A DNA stretch of 64,000 nucleotides. Origin: Ehretia macrophylla. Lineage: Eukaryota > Streptophyta > Magnoliopsida > Boraginales > Ehretiaceae. Both the position numbers and the translations under genes were made by a program. The DNA is taken from NCBI GenBank assembly GCA_037974665.1, contig CM075772.1, forward strand, positions 42,684,552 through 42,748,551, read 5' to 3'. This document shows positions 20,312-34,455 of the stretch, piece by piece. The notes below the pieces were generated by a model, which was given only the letters and a program-made list of their open reading frames with translations, ran no database searches and was not told the origin of the DNA. The stretch's first letter is position 1; the number at the start of each line of letters is the position of its first letter.

Positions 20312-23300
20312 CTAGTGATCTTCTCTATAATCCGGATTCTCTTTCAAGATGACAAAGCCCTCGAGGATGGGTGACAGCGGAATATATCTGTGTAGACAGT
20401 TAATATCAGTACATGACGTATAAAGTAGCAGGTTTACAAACCAAAGGGAGATTATCTTACTTCTCTGTGGCAAGTTCTGCTCTATCACCGGCTGCCAGAA
20501 GCACGGGGGTCGAATGAGTTTGAAAACCAGTAATGGTCTTAGGTCGACCTGCTTGGCCAACAACATCAACAGCTTGGCCTACACGAACAGGTACTGACAA
20601 CGGTTTCAGATTTTCATCCACGGTCAACAGCATCCTTGGCTGCAAAAGGAACACAAAATTAAACAATGAAAAACGTTAATGTAGCTCCCAGTCCCAGATA
20701 TAACCCAAGAGCAAAAAGAGAAAGGTAGCAATAAACTAAAGAACATAGTAGTAAACTATAGCCTAAATGAATATTTCACTTGAGTTCATACCTGCATTGC
20801 CAACACGAGGAAGTACAGCACGTAATGGTATTTCCCCAATATGATGGCTTTCATATTGAGACAAGCGTGCAACAGAGTTACAAGTCCAGCCAGCGTTGTC
20901 CTGTAAAAAAGAGAGAAAGGAGCTTCAGGAAAATCAAAAAGAAAAAGCCAATCAACCAAATATTAAAGACATTAAAAAATATTAAAACAATCAAATCTTC
21001 AAAGAGTCGGGTGTTCACTAGCATATTGTGAAAGTAAGCCAATATTTGGAGAATGGATAATAGCACATTTTGGCAAAGCCCTTGGAGTCATGCTGGTCAG
21101 TAGTTTTCTAGATTTGCCCAATATTCTCTACTAAGTCTTGGTATCAACATCGACATGTCAACCAACTTGCCCACTTCTTGAGAAGTTCATATAGCACTCC
21201 TTCAAAACAATAAACACAAGATCCGATATACTAGCATCTGAACTAATAAGCGATCTATAAGATATCAATGTATCATAACACACAAAAATATTGATTCTAT
21301 TGAGCTCAAGAAAATCTTTACAAAGTCCATTCATGCATTTTTCATGGGGACATAGATTTGAAAAATCCTAGGATTTCCAAAAACTGTAGAATTTGCAGAA
21401 AATGAAGCTAACCCTTCCGAGAGTCTGCAGATTACCATTTGATGTCACACAACTCCATTCTTTGAGATGAAAATTCAAAAGAACGTCTACAATACTATGC
21501 TCAAAGATTTGAATCTCAACTACTGACAATAATTTTGGGGAAGTTTCTACTGAAAGAAAAGAGAAAACTCACGGTGATAGCAGAAATCTTTCAGAATGAT
21601 AAGGGGAAAGCGTCAATAATCCTTTGCCCAAATGCACTAGACCTTGAGCAATGCGAACCTGCAAAAGCCATAAATGCACAAAAATCAGCTACAAGAACCC
21701 TTTCAAGCAAACAGAAGTAGGATGAGTGTAGGCGAGTGTGGTTCAAGCTCGTCACATATAAATACACGTATATAAGGGCAAACTGAAGCATTACGCAGAA
21801 GAGAAGGCTGGCTTCTTTGTAGTAATAACTTGACAGATTTCGAAGCATGCCAGCAATTCTTGCATTGTTGGTTCCTGCACCTATCAACCCCATGGCAATG
21901 ATAGCAGCCTGTAAAATCCAAACAGACATGACTTCCACTCACATAGCAGAGTTAATGTGAATGTGTCAGATTACAACAAATTAAACTTGTAATATTATCT
22001 AAGAATACCATTGCAACTTCTGTATCTGCATCATGACTAAGTCGGCTTAACGTGTCCATGACGTTTATCTGTAAGAAGAAAAAAAGAAATGGGAAAAAGA
22101 AAATAGACAAAATAGATATTCAGGATATGCAACCCCAATTTCGATGGCTTAAGATTGGCATGTAAAAGACTAAATACCTTTGGGTTGGAAATGCAAAGGA
22201 GACCTAAAGCTAAAGGTACAGCCCTTCTAATATTTTGCTCCCCATACTGCAATAGATGTTCTAATGAGCGGATTGCCATGTCAAGCCCTAGTTCTTCAGC
22301 CATTGCTACCATAGCAATGCCAAGTACAGCTGGTCCTTGGTAGGTTTCACCCTTCTCGAGATGTTGCGCACATTGACCAAGGAAGTGTTGGACCTATGAC
22401 AAAACATAGATAACAGTTTTACAACCATAATAGAGTGTCCTGGAAATGCAATCCACTAATTGTAGTTCAATACCTTAAGTACATTGCCTGTTCCAGCATA
22501 AGCACAAGAAAGTAGGGTCATGTCACAATGTTTTCTGATTTTCTCATTGAATGTTTTTGAAACTTCAGCGGTAGCTTCCACGCTTTCCTGTTATATTAGA
22601 GAGACAAAAAAATAAAAGAAAATGAAACATAAAAACTGATTCATTCATATATATAGATGATAATAGTAGTCATGTAAAAGTGTCCCACTTCCAACATAAA
22701 TGAGCAATATGAACTTTTGAAAAGAAACAATACATATACTGTTCCATGATCATTAAAGCAACCAACAATATAAATATTGTTACCTGCTTCCCAAGGTATA
22801 GCAAACCAAGACCAAGAGTCATAAGACGGGCGAGGGGCTCCCCCAATTCTGACTCGCTTCGATCCATCAATGCGAAAATAATTGCCTGGGCAACCTCTTC
22901 ATTGCAGGAGCCGACATATACCAAGCCCAGAGAGATTGCAGTGAACGCGATCACATCAAGAGAGGCTTTTGCATCTCCAAGTATGGGAGTCAATTTACTT
23001 CGGATCTGCATCACAGTAGAGAATCAATTTAACTTGCAGGATATAATGTGACATAAAGATGAAATGTATAAAGATAAGAACATCTCTACACCATACTCTA
23101 TAGTACAACAAGAAAATTACTCATAATTATATCAATGAAAACAATACTTTGACATAGTGACTGCAGCAAGGAATGAAATGAAAGTAACTCACATGCTACA
23201 AAATTATACAAACAACTAAAGACCTTACCTGCTCATTCTGAGAACCTGCATATGCCAGTCCAAGGCCCATTATTGCACCAATCCTAATAGAAGGATCTTC

Positions 23301-26300
23301 TTTGTCTATATATTCAGCAAGAAGTGCTAAAGCCTGCAAGAGAAAATTGTGAGACCTCAAGAATATGTAGTCACAAATAAGATCTCATGAGATATGGAGT
23401 CAAATGAAACATACAGGATCGCAATCATTTTTGATACCGCAATTCACAATTCCAACTCCTAATAATGCGCCCGAAATGATGGGGATGTCCGTGCTATGGA
23501 AATACTTGTCAATTTGAGCAAGTCCGGAATCGACATCCCAAAGCAGGATCATACCCTAAAATGTGGAGCAGAATAATTATCATACTTCAAACTACATAAA
23601 CAATTAAAGATATTGGAACTGAAAGTATATAAACATACCAGACTAGCTGCCGCACTGGCTTTTCCATGTTCCTTATTTTTGAAAAGCCAACTTGTTGAAG
23701 CTCCACCACTTGACGCTTCTGATGGAACAGTCATCAATTTGTCCTGGGAGAAAAAGAGAAGGAATTAATATGTACATATATAACAGCTTAAGAGTCAACC
23801 TCAGCTTACACATAGAGCACACCCTACCTGGCCAAAACCAGCATTCACAAATGCATTGACAAATGTTGCTGCCAAGTTCTGTCTGGCTGAATCAACACTT
23901 GCACCAGCACTAGCCCTACCATCAAGCAAATGTGCCTGACAAATATAGAGGAGAATATTAGGAAATCCAATGTAAAATTTTCACAAGATTGAATTCTATA
24001 TAAATTAGTTTGAGTGCCAACAAATTGCTATCAGGGCTACCAATGTGTGATTATCAGTGTCACATTCCACGTTATCTTTCTGATAGAAATATTTATTTTG
24101 TGATACCTATTAAAACAACCTAGTAGTGAAAATATGCTTGCTTCTAGGAAAGCAAGATTTAAAAAATTAAAATGGAAGATAACAGGACATAAATTCGAAA
24201 TGAGCTTATCTAGTGTCATCTTATTGCTGACTTTAAGTTTGGATGTGGCAACAGGGGAAGGGGGGGTGGAATGGAAGATTTAAGATCAGAAGTTGATAAC
24301 ACATGCACAATGTACTCCCATCATTCATGCAATGGACACTAACTGAACATTCATGGCCAGGGAATCAACAAGTTCAAACATCTTAAAGAGATAGTGGGCT
24401 CATATCCTCATAGGAAACAGCCAAACCTTGTAAATATCCTCAGGAGACTTGGGCTCCATGACCTCTATATCACGAGCAAGGGTAAGATAACCTTCACTTA
24501 ATTTAGCATTATTGACGATCTCTTGCAATCCCTCTCTTTCTTCATCATCTGCGCACATCTCTTCATCAAGTTCAAAAGTTATGCCCTGCAATAAAAGGTA
24601 GAACACAAAAATCAGTATGTTAGAAGTTGTTTGGCCAAACTTAGCTGCAACTTGCACATAAATAAGACTATATATCTCCACTCATTTATTTTCTGCTATA
24701 TTGAAAAATCAAACAGTTTAATGCCATATGGTAAGTGACTAGCATTCATCCCATTCGGTGATCCTAACAGAACATCTACTGGTAGATGTCTGTGATCTAT
24801 TTCTAGAATTCATTCTATTATCTCCTACAATGTTCAATTAGAAATCTATGAGCAAGGCAAGTTAATCTGACACAGAGCCACCGTGATGCAAACCAAACTA
24901 ACAAGATAACATTTCAAGTTAATTTTCCATTGACCCCTTCAAAGGGAAAAGGATGGGGGGAGATGAGCCTACAATTCCAATAGAAAAGGATTTACAAGGT
25001 GATCTCAGATTACCATTGACTCTACCATAATAGCAAAAGCCCTCACAGTCTCAATATCGCTAAATTGGATAAAATACTCAAATTAAGCTGTAGAAACTCT
25101 ATTAAGGAAAAACTGAGTGAGAGTAAGTTACATAATCCATGACTTACATGGCGAGCAAGGATGAAGCAGAATTGCTTCTTCCGCAGGATATCATCACAGG
25201 ATGTAAAAACCTGCTTTACATACTGCAAGGAACGGACTTAGATGTCAGATCCAAATCAAACAAGGAATAAAAAATAATTTATTCTAGTCACTCCATCCAA
25301 AATGACACAACTGACAAATCATGTAACCAATACAATTCCCAATTCTGAAATCAAGAACATGGGTGCTTTGACATAGACAAACCTGCATGTTATCTAGGTA
25401 CAATGCAATCTGAAGTGCACTTGGATATTCCTCAAACTTCATGTAGATCGTATATGCAATATCCAAGACTAAAGTATCATCTGGTCCGGGAAGGTATCTG
25501 TAAGAAGTAGATATCAAAGATTATGAGTACAAGAATAGATGATCATGTTTTCAAATCAAGGGAGCTGGTAGATGGGTTTGATGGGATGGAGATCAAGCTA
25601 TTTTACGCATGAAATCAAACAAAGAGTTGTCAAGCAGAATCTTTGCATGGTGTAAGTTATTTTCTTAACAGTGTGTCACCACAAAATATATGATATGGCA
25701 ACCTGAAAGACTAGTACGTGAGAATCATTTCACTCGCAGGTTCCCACAATAAAGTTCAAGTGATAAACTAAGCACTTAGATTTTATTTACTCAAATATTC
25801 ACCTCATTTTTCTTTTACTCTTTCATGAATAAAAATGTCTCTTATTTGCCGGCAAATTGTCAGAGTTCAGACAAAGTTATTGCAACTATTTACTATTATT
25901 AGCCTGGAAATAAAAGAGTGAAAAAGCAGCGACGGTTTATCATTGTTTTGCTTACGTCATCATCTTTTTTTCCTCTTCATTTACTGGGGAGGGGTTGGTG
26001 GATTTTCGTGTGTGCATGCATGCGGGTGGATCGATTGGCTGTCGGATTTCATCCCGCAACTAGAAGAAGATCGCTTCGGGGGTCACTGTAGTGTGGCTGA
26101 ATGTAGAGCAGTCTGCCCTTACAGCCTTTGATCAGTAGATTATTTAGAACTTCCGAAAATGGTCAAGGTAGCTTTCTGGGGATGGGGAGTGGGGGGTTGC
26201 TAGATCTGTTATGACACATGCATGTGTTCCCTATCAGCATGTTGCATAAGGATACTTCCCACACTTGCATCGAGAAATCTCTCACAGAAATCCCTTGTAT

Positions 26301-29300
26301 ATGTGTATGGAGTAGACCTTGAGTTCTAGTTGATTTTGAGATGTATCCTTTCTTGAATATTATGGAGCATACACCATATTATAGAAGCATTCATTCAAGA
26401 CCCTATTCATCTATATTAAGACTGGGAACATGACTAGTGAACTCACTTTACGACTAGCATTGAGAAAGAGAGAAACCATGTGAAGGTTGTCAACTTCAAT
26501 GGAATAATGTAACCATGAATCAATGTGAACTACACCAATATTTTAGCTGCCAATGGATCTACCTTCATAATACCCATCTTTGCCAAATGTTTCATTAAAA
26601 TTGGTATTAAGTTAAAAACCGGGTCAAATGTACCACTGAGTGTAAGTATGGAAATAAGTAAGGAGCTGAAGTGGTTTGAGCAAAACTTGATTACAATTGG
26701 AGAAAAATAAGAAGATAACGGTTATAGCTTAGAATTGTTCTATTAAATCTTGATAATTGTGTTTCTTGATGTACTATCTATACACACAAGAAAAAGATGT
26801 GAGTGGGCCAGCTCACCTTATCCTACATTCAATTAGCAAGTTTACCAACCGTGAAAAAGCCAACAAACATGTGCTTAAAAATACAGCCATCAAGAAGCGT
26901 AACTTCGCAACAATTAAATTATTGACTCTCCTTTTCATCATACCACACTGGACAAATGAAAACTGATTTGCCAAAACACTTAAATAGAAAGACCTTAAAA
27001 GGGCAATTCCTACCATATAACACAAAAGCATATCAAGATAGAAAAATAACAATCAGGCATATCAGAGTGATTAACAGTTTTTGAAAACCACTTACTTAGC
27101 AGAGCTGGTGAGGTAAAGGCAAGTCCTCTTGTAATTTGTCTTGTCCACATGTTCCACTAACAGATCAAGGTCTTCCACCTGGGAAATGTGAGAAAGCTTA
27201 GTTAGTTACGGCCAGTTAAGCAGCAGCTATTCAAAGACTGTGCAAGGCAAGCACAAAAAAGGTACCTCCATCAGAAGATCTACAGCCTCAGGTTCAGCAT
27301 TATGCTGCAAAATGGAAGAATTGATTAGAAAAAATTATCTCAAGGAAAATGTGTTGCCACTATGACACTATCCACCTTGACATATAGCATTTCTCAATAA
27401 AGACACCTTCAAGGGAGCACAAAAACCAACCAAAATCATGCGGTGCAGATATGTGGTGAAATCATTAAACAATGGAAAGCACTGAAGGACTCATACCTTC
27501 ATATGGAAAGCAACAATTTGTTGGACCAGCTCCATTAGATCATCGATGGGCGCCTCCTCAGCCTGAAATGATTTAATGAGTTTAAGAAGCCATAATTAAG
27601 ATAAGTTCTGGAATCCAGTAAACACATAACACTTGAAATATCACAAGATGTACCTAGTCTATCATGCAATATGTGCACTTGCAGATCAGAATAAAGAAAC
27701 CCCTCTTTAAAAGGACTAAACAAACGAAAAATAAAAATCAACTATAGATATGACCCCGACAACACTTGCCAAGTAACCCAATAGGACAACAACCATAAGA
27801 ATGGGGAAAAAATTACGATCATATAAAGCCTATAATCTGCAATTTCCTCTATGGGAAAGTGACCTACGTATTTCCCTCCTTACAAATAAGCAGATTGTAA
27901 TGACGACAAGAGATGGACACTAACCTGGCGTTTAGCATATTCTTGTGAAATTTCCCCAGCCAAGTTCCTACATACAATCATCACATACTCACAATATTAA
28001 TGGAAAGAAGAAATGAAGTTGCAACAATCTCAAAGTTACATCCATCATAGAAACCCCATCTCAAAAACAAAACCAGAAATGCATAACAAATACTTCTTCT
28101 ATCATTGTAGCTGAATGCATCAATGAAATACAGTAAAGGCGTTAAGTAAAACTTTGTTATTTAGTTTCACAAAGCTAATTGATGCGTGCATATATATATA
28201 CATATTGCAGTACCAGAAAGTATCTGATAGTAAACTTATACCGTATACCGCTACCTTTGACATGATATGAATAGGCTCCCTGTAATTCATGTCTTGTCCC
28301 TGTTCTATTGGTGTGGCAACAACTTCCATGCGTATGATATGCATAGAAATAATTATTTATTATGTTATATAATTCACTTATATCTGCATTCAGAAACCCT
28401 AATAGAAAAAGTATTCAACAATAACACTGTTCTATAAATTTTTTCCTTTATATAAGCAGGTACTGACAAAGGTCCATAGTCAGAAGGCTTCTACAACAGT
28501 CACTGAACAGACAATCAATTGAAGGTCTAACATGCCTTTTCTACTTTTTCGTCTTTCATTTTATTTTTTCTTTTTATTTGGGGGGATAAAGGGACTTCAG
28601 GATTTTTCACCTCAAGCACGGGAAGAAAATTTGATAGTCTATAAATGCACTATAGTTTCTCCCCCAACAATAACATGCCTTAAACATTAAACATACATAA
28701 AGAAGTACTCAGGTCACTGGAACACAAATAGAAATTCTCACCTGACATATTCATGACCCCAGGAACCTATATCACCTTCTGAACCTAGTAGCCTAAACTT
28801 CAGACTTTCCTGAAATAATTGACACATAAAAAGTGATGAGACTAAATATAGACCAATAGTAGCCATTATAGCAGCAAACAAGTAAAAAGGAAAAACTTGT
28901 GCTAGATCAAAACTATTCATTGCATGTGCAACCTTATGCATCCCTAACCACAAATAATAAAAATTTGGCAGACAAGACAATAACCCATGGCAAATCAGAT
29001 GAGCAATCATCGAATAATCCGGAACTGAATAGTTTAAATTGAAGTCAAATTTGCAAGTACACAATCCATACCCTTTCCCCTTCAGCAGACATTGTTAAAG
29101 CCAAAACGGAGAGTATATCTGCTAGTAATTTCTGCATGCAAAGAAAATTATGAATCAGATGGTTATAGATTTTCTATCAATGTAAATGACAATGAAATCC
29201 ACACTTAAAGCTCCACTACCTTTACATCTGAATCTGCCATCTTTTCATAGTATGCCTTTAATGTTCCATAATGAGGACGCAAAAATTTCAATGGCTTTGG

Positions 29301-31485
29301 AACGGATGTCATAGAGCTTGTTGAAGTCCGAATTTCCTGCCTACAAGAGAAGAAGGGTAAAACAAAAGGTAAAGGATGAAATAAAAATTCACCAAGAGGC
29401 TGGCAACTGAAAATACAACAAACCACAGTCAATACATCCTTACCAACTTAGCATAACTAGCATTCAGAATGAACTAATTGGTTGAGACGGCATAATTGCA
29501 AAATGTCTCGGCCTTAAGTCAAGTTATCATACTACTCAGCAAGGTGTCTGCAATCTTACGATACCAGTAGCTTTTTCCTTTTTCAAAGATTTTGAAAACA
29601 TATTTGAAGGTACACAATTGCATAGTGACAGCACAAAGTGTAGGTCCTTAATCAATAACGCAACTACAAGATTGACCAGTTAAATAACATGGTGAACATA
29701 AGATTCACTTCTAAATATATATGTGAATCAGAGCACACTATTGCAACGTTAAAACAAGCCAAGAAACAGAAACTAATATACAAATTGACTCTTATACTCA
29801 TTCTAATTAGTCCACTTAAAAGAGAATGCTAAACATCAAATCACTTCTAGAACACGCTGTAACACATTATTTCTCTATATCATCAACCATTACATACTCC
29901 ATCATTCCATCAGTGTTTCAAGAATTTGACATTTTTTAGATTGTTGAATATTGCTTTAATTATTATCCTATGTAATGTTGAACATTGCTTTAATTATTAA
30001 GAATGCTCCAATGTAAAATCAAAAAATTATGTACAGCAGTAATTTTTTTCAGTTCGGCAAATAACCTTATACAATTATCTATAGACATATGTTTATAAGT
30101 AACTTCAAATACCTAGCATCAAGTCATTTACGTGACTACACTATACATCACTCTCCATTCAGACCCCATAAACTCTTCAAGGCAATCTCACTAGCTATTT
30201 TATTTTCAGCTATTGCAGCTTAAGTATAAGTGAAAAGGAATATTCAATTCAAGAAGCGGAGTAAGCTGCAATTCCAGAGGCATAACACGAAGAGGTCATG
30301 GGACTGATGAGTGTCCAGCATTCCATCTCGTGATTTTGCGGTTAGTCTTCGAATCTAGAAAGAATACAAAATTCGACTAAGAATCTACCTACTTCATGAA
30401 TCATAATTGTCCTACACAAGTGTCCCCAGAGTTTACTAATTTGAATTTTTAAACATAGATCCACTTCACAAACAATTATCCATGGTGCATAAATTTGGGA
30501 AAAAGAAGCTCAGAACCCTATCAGACTTGCAAAATTGCCCCCAATGTTTCCTAATATGAATTGTTAGACATAAATATGCACTTCACAAACCTCGATGCAT
30601 TATTTCATGAAAAAGGAGCTAAGAGCCCTATCGCTAAGTAATCATATAAATAATCGTATTTCGAAATCAAACAAAAAATAAAAAACCCATAAACAGTTAT
30701 GAATAGTTGAATACCTCATGCTCTCAAGCGCAACTTTCTGTAACCCGGCATCGGGGTCCTGAACTCTCTCGACATACAGCTCCAACTGCTGCTTCAAAGC
30801 CAAATCCTCTTCTGACTACATCGATCAAAAAAGAAACCAAAAAAATTGAACAATTCATTAATTTCCACTGACTAACAATTATAAAGTACCAAGCTTTTCC
30901 GTTTCTTCCATATTTTCCTCTTATCATATACCAAAACAGCTTAAAATTCAGTGACCTAGCTCCAAAATTGCTGAATGATAATATTTGAACACTTATTTTC
31001 ACAATATCTTATCTTTCTCCTCAATTTTTTCTTCAAAAATTGTTATAAGCATAAAGCATCAAAGTTTTTTGCTTTTTCCCTATTTTCCTCCATAATTTAA
31101 TAAAAAAAATCAACCTATACAATTTATGCAAAAAAAAATCAGTAAACCAGCTCGGCAATTGCTGAATAATAAAAATTAAGCATAAATCTCAACTAATTTT
31201 GTTCAACAATTTCCATAATGAACAACACAATAGAAGCATGAAGCATAAAAAAAAAGTGCTTTTTTCCTGTTTTTGACCTTAATGAAAAAGCTCAATTTAC
31301 ATAAATAAATAATTACACATATATGTATATATAAACAAAATTTTGGGACTTACAAGATCTTTTTCATTATTGTCGTCCTGCTTCTTATGGTCCTTCGAGG
31401 GCAGCTTCAACGGCGCCTCATCTCTGGTGGCTCCGCCGCTGCCGCTGCCGCTGCCGCCGTTAGTGCTGTTCGGATCCGGAGCCAT
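20312..31485 (-). CDS. RPN1: 26S proteasome regulatory particle non-ATPase subunit RPN1 (PSMD2 homologue), 25 exons
   Basis: RPN1 is the base scaffold subunit that binds ubiquitin, shuttle factors and deubiquitinase. Exons in gene order: 31354-31485, 30715-30815, 29220-29340, 29072-29131, 28742-28809, 27925-27967, 27497-27562, 27266-27304, 27096-27178, 25383-25497, 25148-25222, 24427-24585, 23828-23935, 23639-23743, 23415-23555, 23229-23333, 22784-23005, 22474-22587, 22178-22393, 22009-22068, 21795-21908, 21573-21658, 20792-20900, 20461-20639, 20312-20387. All introns are GT-AG and phases agree. The sum is 2697 nt, or 898 aa, close to the known plant size (about 890). The first 44 residues are Gly/Ser then charged. 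PC repeats fill about 426-760 (for example [51 protein letters not shown]). The C-terminus [20 protein letters not shown] is the family signature. The gene is intact. Confidence 0.97.
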
Positions 31486-31498
31486 TACGAATCACCTT

Positions 31499-31556
31499 AA
31501 ACCCTAGGAAATGCTGAAAATTTATCGAACTAAAAACAGAGAGTAATAAACCCTAA
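31499..31556 (+). promoter_or_regulatory. Two telo-box motifs in the RPN1 leader
   Basis: AAACCCTA occurs at 31499-31506 and AAACCCTAA at 31548-31556, 14 and 63 bases upstream of the ATG, in reverse orientation to the gene. Telo-boxes near start sites are common in plant housekeeping genes. Their role here is inferred. Confidence 0.5.
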
Positions 31557-31749
31557 CTTGGATTTTTAGATTAGATTTTCAAACACACTAGTGTATGTAT
31601 ATGAGTGAATATGTATACATTAAAGAGGGAATATATACATATGTATATATATATATATGCTGTCTTTATGAACAAGCAAAGAAGGATATGGGTTGGGCTC
31701 TTTTTGGACTCTCTCTCCGTTTAGTAATTGGAGTACTATGTCGGCTGTT

Positions 31750-32005
31750 TTGCATGTAGGCCCAATCATAAAAGCCCAACTATAGAAGCCCGTCTCTCTC
31801 TTTCCTTTTTTCTTTTTTGGATTTGTAATCATTCAACGATTTGGTATAGTTGCCCGTGATTGTATAGTGACGGATTTTTTGTAGGTAGGCCCAATCATAG
31901 AAACCCAATTAAAGGAGCCTGTGTATTTCTTTTTCTCTTTGTTTTTTACTTTTTTGCCCTTCAAAGATTTGGTATAGTTGCCTGTGATTTGATAATAAGA
32001 TATTG
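31750..32005 (+). repeat. Duplicated RPN1 upstream segment, 129-bp period
   Basis: TAGGCCCAATCATA(A/G)AA occurs at about 31757 and 31886. The downstream sequence GATTTGGTATAGTTGCC(C/T)GTGATT is also repeated with the same offset. Each copy carries TGGGC/GCCCA elements. TGGGC is a reported plant proteasome-gene cis element, so this could be a duplicated regulatory module. Confidence 0.75.
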
Positions 32006-32359
32006 TAGAGACAAATTAAACCCATAAACTCAAAGTTATAACACTATGAGATATAAATACTATACCTCGTGTTGAAGAGAAGGATTGAAAACTAATAAAA
32101 AATAAATAAATAACAATTGAAAGTGCCACTCTATCATATTTGTGCAAATAATGAAATAAAGTGAAAAGGCCGTCAGATAAAAGTTACTCTAGGGCTAATC
32201 TTCCCAAAAAGCTCATATTGATGGGCAACAATACTACTAAAAAGAAAGGTTTCAATATTTCTCATACTCAATCTACCATTCAATATTTCTTGGCCCAAAC
32301 ATTATAGGCCGCCTAGGCACTTGTCCAATGTTAGTTGGATCACTTAACCATACTTCATA
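32006..32359. other. Intergenic, nothing recognised
   Basis: Unique AT-rich sequence between the RPN1 upstream duplication and the MITE. Confidence 0.5.
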
Positions 32360-32367
32360 ATGATAAG

Positions 32368-32892
32368 TAGAGGTGTGCATGGGTCGGTTTGAACGGTTTA
32401 AAGTATATTTTTTGATCCGAACCAACATATTCGGTTTGAAAAAATTAAAACCATAACTAACCCATATACATTTCAAAACCACCCAAACCAAACTAATACA
32501 TTTGAAGAAACCAAACTACCTAAACCAAGTCAAATCATACATTCGATTTAACTTATAATTATATTTGAATAAAGTAATTGTATTGTAGAAATCTAAAATA
32601 TAAAAAAGTTACTCATAATATCTTTTTTTTTTCAATAAAAAGGGAGATAGATTAAAAAAATGTAGAGGAAAGTGAAAAGGTCTCTAAATATATATATATG
32701 TATATATATATATGTACGGGTCGGTTTGGGTTTATAGTTTTGATAGCAAAAACCATAAACCAAACCATATAGTCGGTTTATATGAAAATGTAAAACATAA
32801 CTAACCAAACTTTTAAAAAACCGCTAAAAATGAGTTGGGTTGGATTGGGTTAAGCGGTTTGAACGGGTTGGCGATTTCGTTGCACATCCCTA
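32368..32892. mobile_element. hAT-type nonautonomous element (525 bp) with 8-bp TSD
   Basis: The element begins TAGAGGTGTGCA and ends with the complement of TAGGGATGTGCA (10 of 12 positions pair). ATGATAAG flanks it exactly at 32360-32367 and 32893-32900, the 8-bp duplication expected of hAT elements. The interior has many GGTTTGG/CCAAACC motifs in both orientations (subterminal repeats) and no coding capacity. Confidence 0.9.
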
Positions 32893-32900
32893 ATGATAAG

Positions 32901-33791
32901 AAAGAGCATCGTGCAGAGATCATGTTGCTCAACTTGAAAAAAAAAAAAAAAATCCTTTGTTTTTTGGTTTTTTTAAAAAAAATATTATATTAGACATTTT
33001 TGTTGTATGATGATAATCTTTCTCACAATACGAGTGCACCCTCGGAGTTTGAGTGTCTGAATCCGCCACTACTAATACAACATATCAAGAATTGGTACTC
33101 ATGGTTATGAAACTGAGTCCAATTTAATGGATTATCTAAATTTGTTCAAGAGAAGTCAAACATATAGTGATTTTTATTGCTAACAAAGAGAACATTATTG
33201 ATCCCAATACTAAAGACACTAATATTTGACAATCATTTTTAAATGTTAATTAAAAAGGGTCAAATTAGTGTACTGCGACGCAAACTATTCCCGCATTTCA
33301 CAGTTATAGATATAAGTATTTTGAAAATACAATTTCACAACAATGAGTAACTATGGCGCTAATGGCTGGTTTTGCTAAAATAAGCAATATTAAGAACGTT
33401 ACTTTTAGTAAATGATGCGAAAAAGGTTAGTAACATTGATCTATGAGAAGTTCATCAAACTCTTTAAGAGTAGTGAAAAAAGTTGAATGAAAGAGATAAG
33501 CAATTGGAGCAAATCTATCTCTCCACTCAACTACGATGTAATAGAGGCTACCAATGCTATGGTTTCATAGCACTATAGGGCAACTGGAAAGTTTCTGAAT
33601 AAGCATTACACAATGTTTTAGATGATTTTTGGGAAAACAAAAATAAAACAAAAGAAATGACAGGTCCTCCATTTCTCCTATACATTTATTATTTTGACAT
33701 CAAGAAATGATGTTATTATTAGACATAGAAAAGAATTTTAAGAAATTCATTTTTAATAAGAGCTAGAAATTTCTTTAATCTCTAAAATTAG
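32901..33791. other. Intergenic, nothing recognised
   Basis: AT-rich unique sequence with no supported gene or repeat structure. Confidence 0.5.
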
Positions 33792-33800
33792 ATATTGTGA

Positions 33801-33931
33801 CCATTGGCCATTTGTTCTAGTGGTATGATTCTCGTTTTAGGTACAAGAGGTTTCGAGATCAATTATTGTGTGTGAGATGTGATGTAAAATGATTTAAACT
33901 TCCCTAGATTTTACAGAGAGAAGAAAAAAAA
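33801..33931 (+). mobile_element. tRNA-derived SINE with 9-bp TSD
   Basis: The head (33806-33870) resembles tRNA-Pro. GGCCATTTGTTCTAGTGGTA carries the A box. It is followed by an anticodon-stem-like TTCTCG...AAGAGG and a B-box-like GGTTTCGAGATCAAT. A tRNA-unrelated body follows and ends in an A9 run. ATATTGTGA flanks the insertion exactly at 33792-33800 and 33932-33940. The anticodon position and several stem pairs are mutated, so it is not a working tRNA gene. Confidence 0.82.
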
Positions 33932-33940
33932 ATATTGTGA

Positions 33941-34411
33941 GGATTCTATTACCTTACTATAAAAGAATAGCTCGAGACAATGCTTTATTTGTGCCTAGTC
34001 AATCCTAATTTAACACGAGAACTACATTTATTATTCTCCAATAATCGAATACTTTTGTTCATAAGTAATGGTATTTGATTCCATCTTTGGATTTATTTTA
34101 TTCCCAAGTTCTAATCTCAATTATCAATATTGATTCATATGATGGGCTTACACTTACTAATATCTCTTGAAAGTATCATAGTTTGGAAGATGATAACTCA
34201 GGTAATAATTCTCAACAAACAGTAACAGAATTTACTAATTTATGCACTCTTTTCATAAGCTACTGAAACAACTAAAAATGGATAAATCATACATGGTCCA
34301 TCATTTGATTTGCAAAGCAGAAAATTTTTGCAAACAAGTGGAACAAAAGTATAACACACACATTCATCATAAGTAATGTCGTCGATTTACTTTTGATAAT
34401 TAATGCCTATT

Positions 34412-34451
<40 letters not shown>

Positions 34452-34455
34452 TCAA
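33941..34455. other. 3' flank of the E6-like gene with (CT)n run
   Basis: No gene is recognised. A (CT)n microsatellite at about 34415-34449 ends six bases before the E6-like stop codon, so it lies in that gene's 3' UTR. Confidence 0.7.

Noticed and set aside
33806-33870. Functional tRNA gene
   Set aside because: The acceptor and anticodon stems are mutated, the anticodon loop is shifted and a TSD-flanked A-tail follows, so it is a SINE head.
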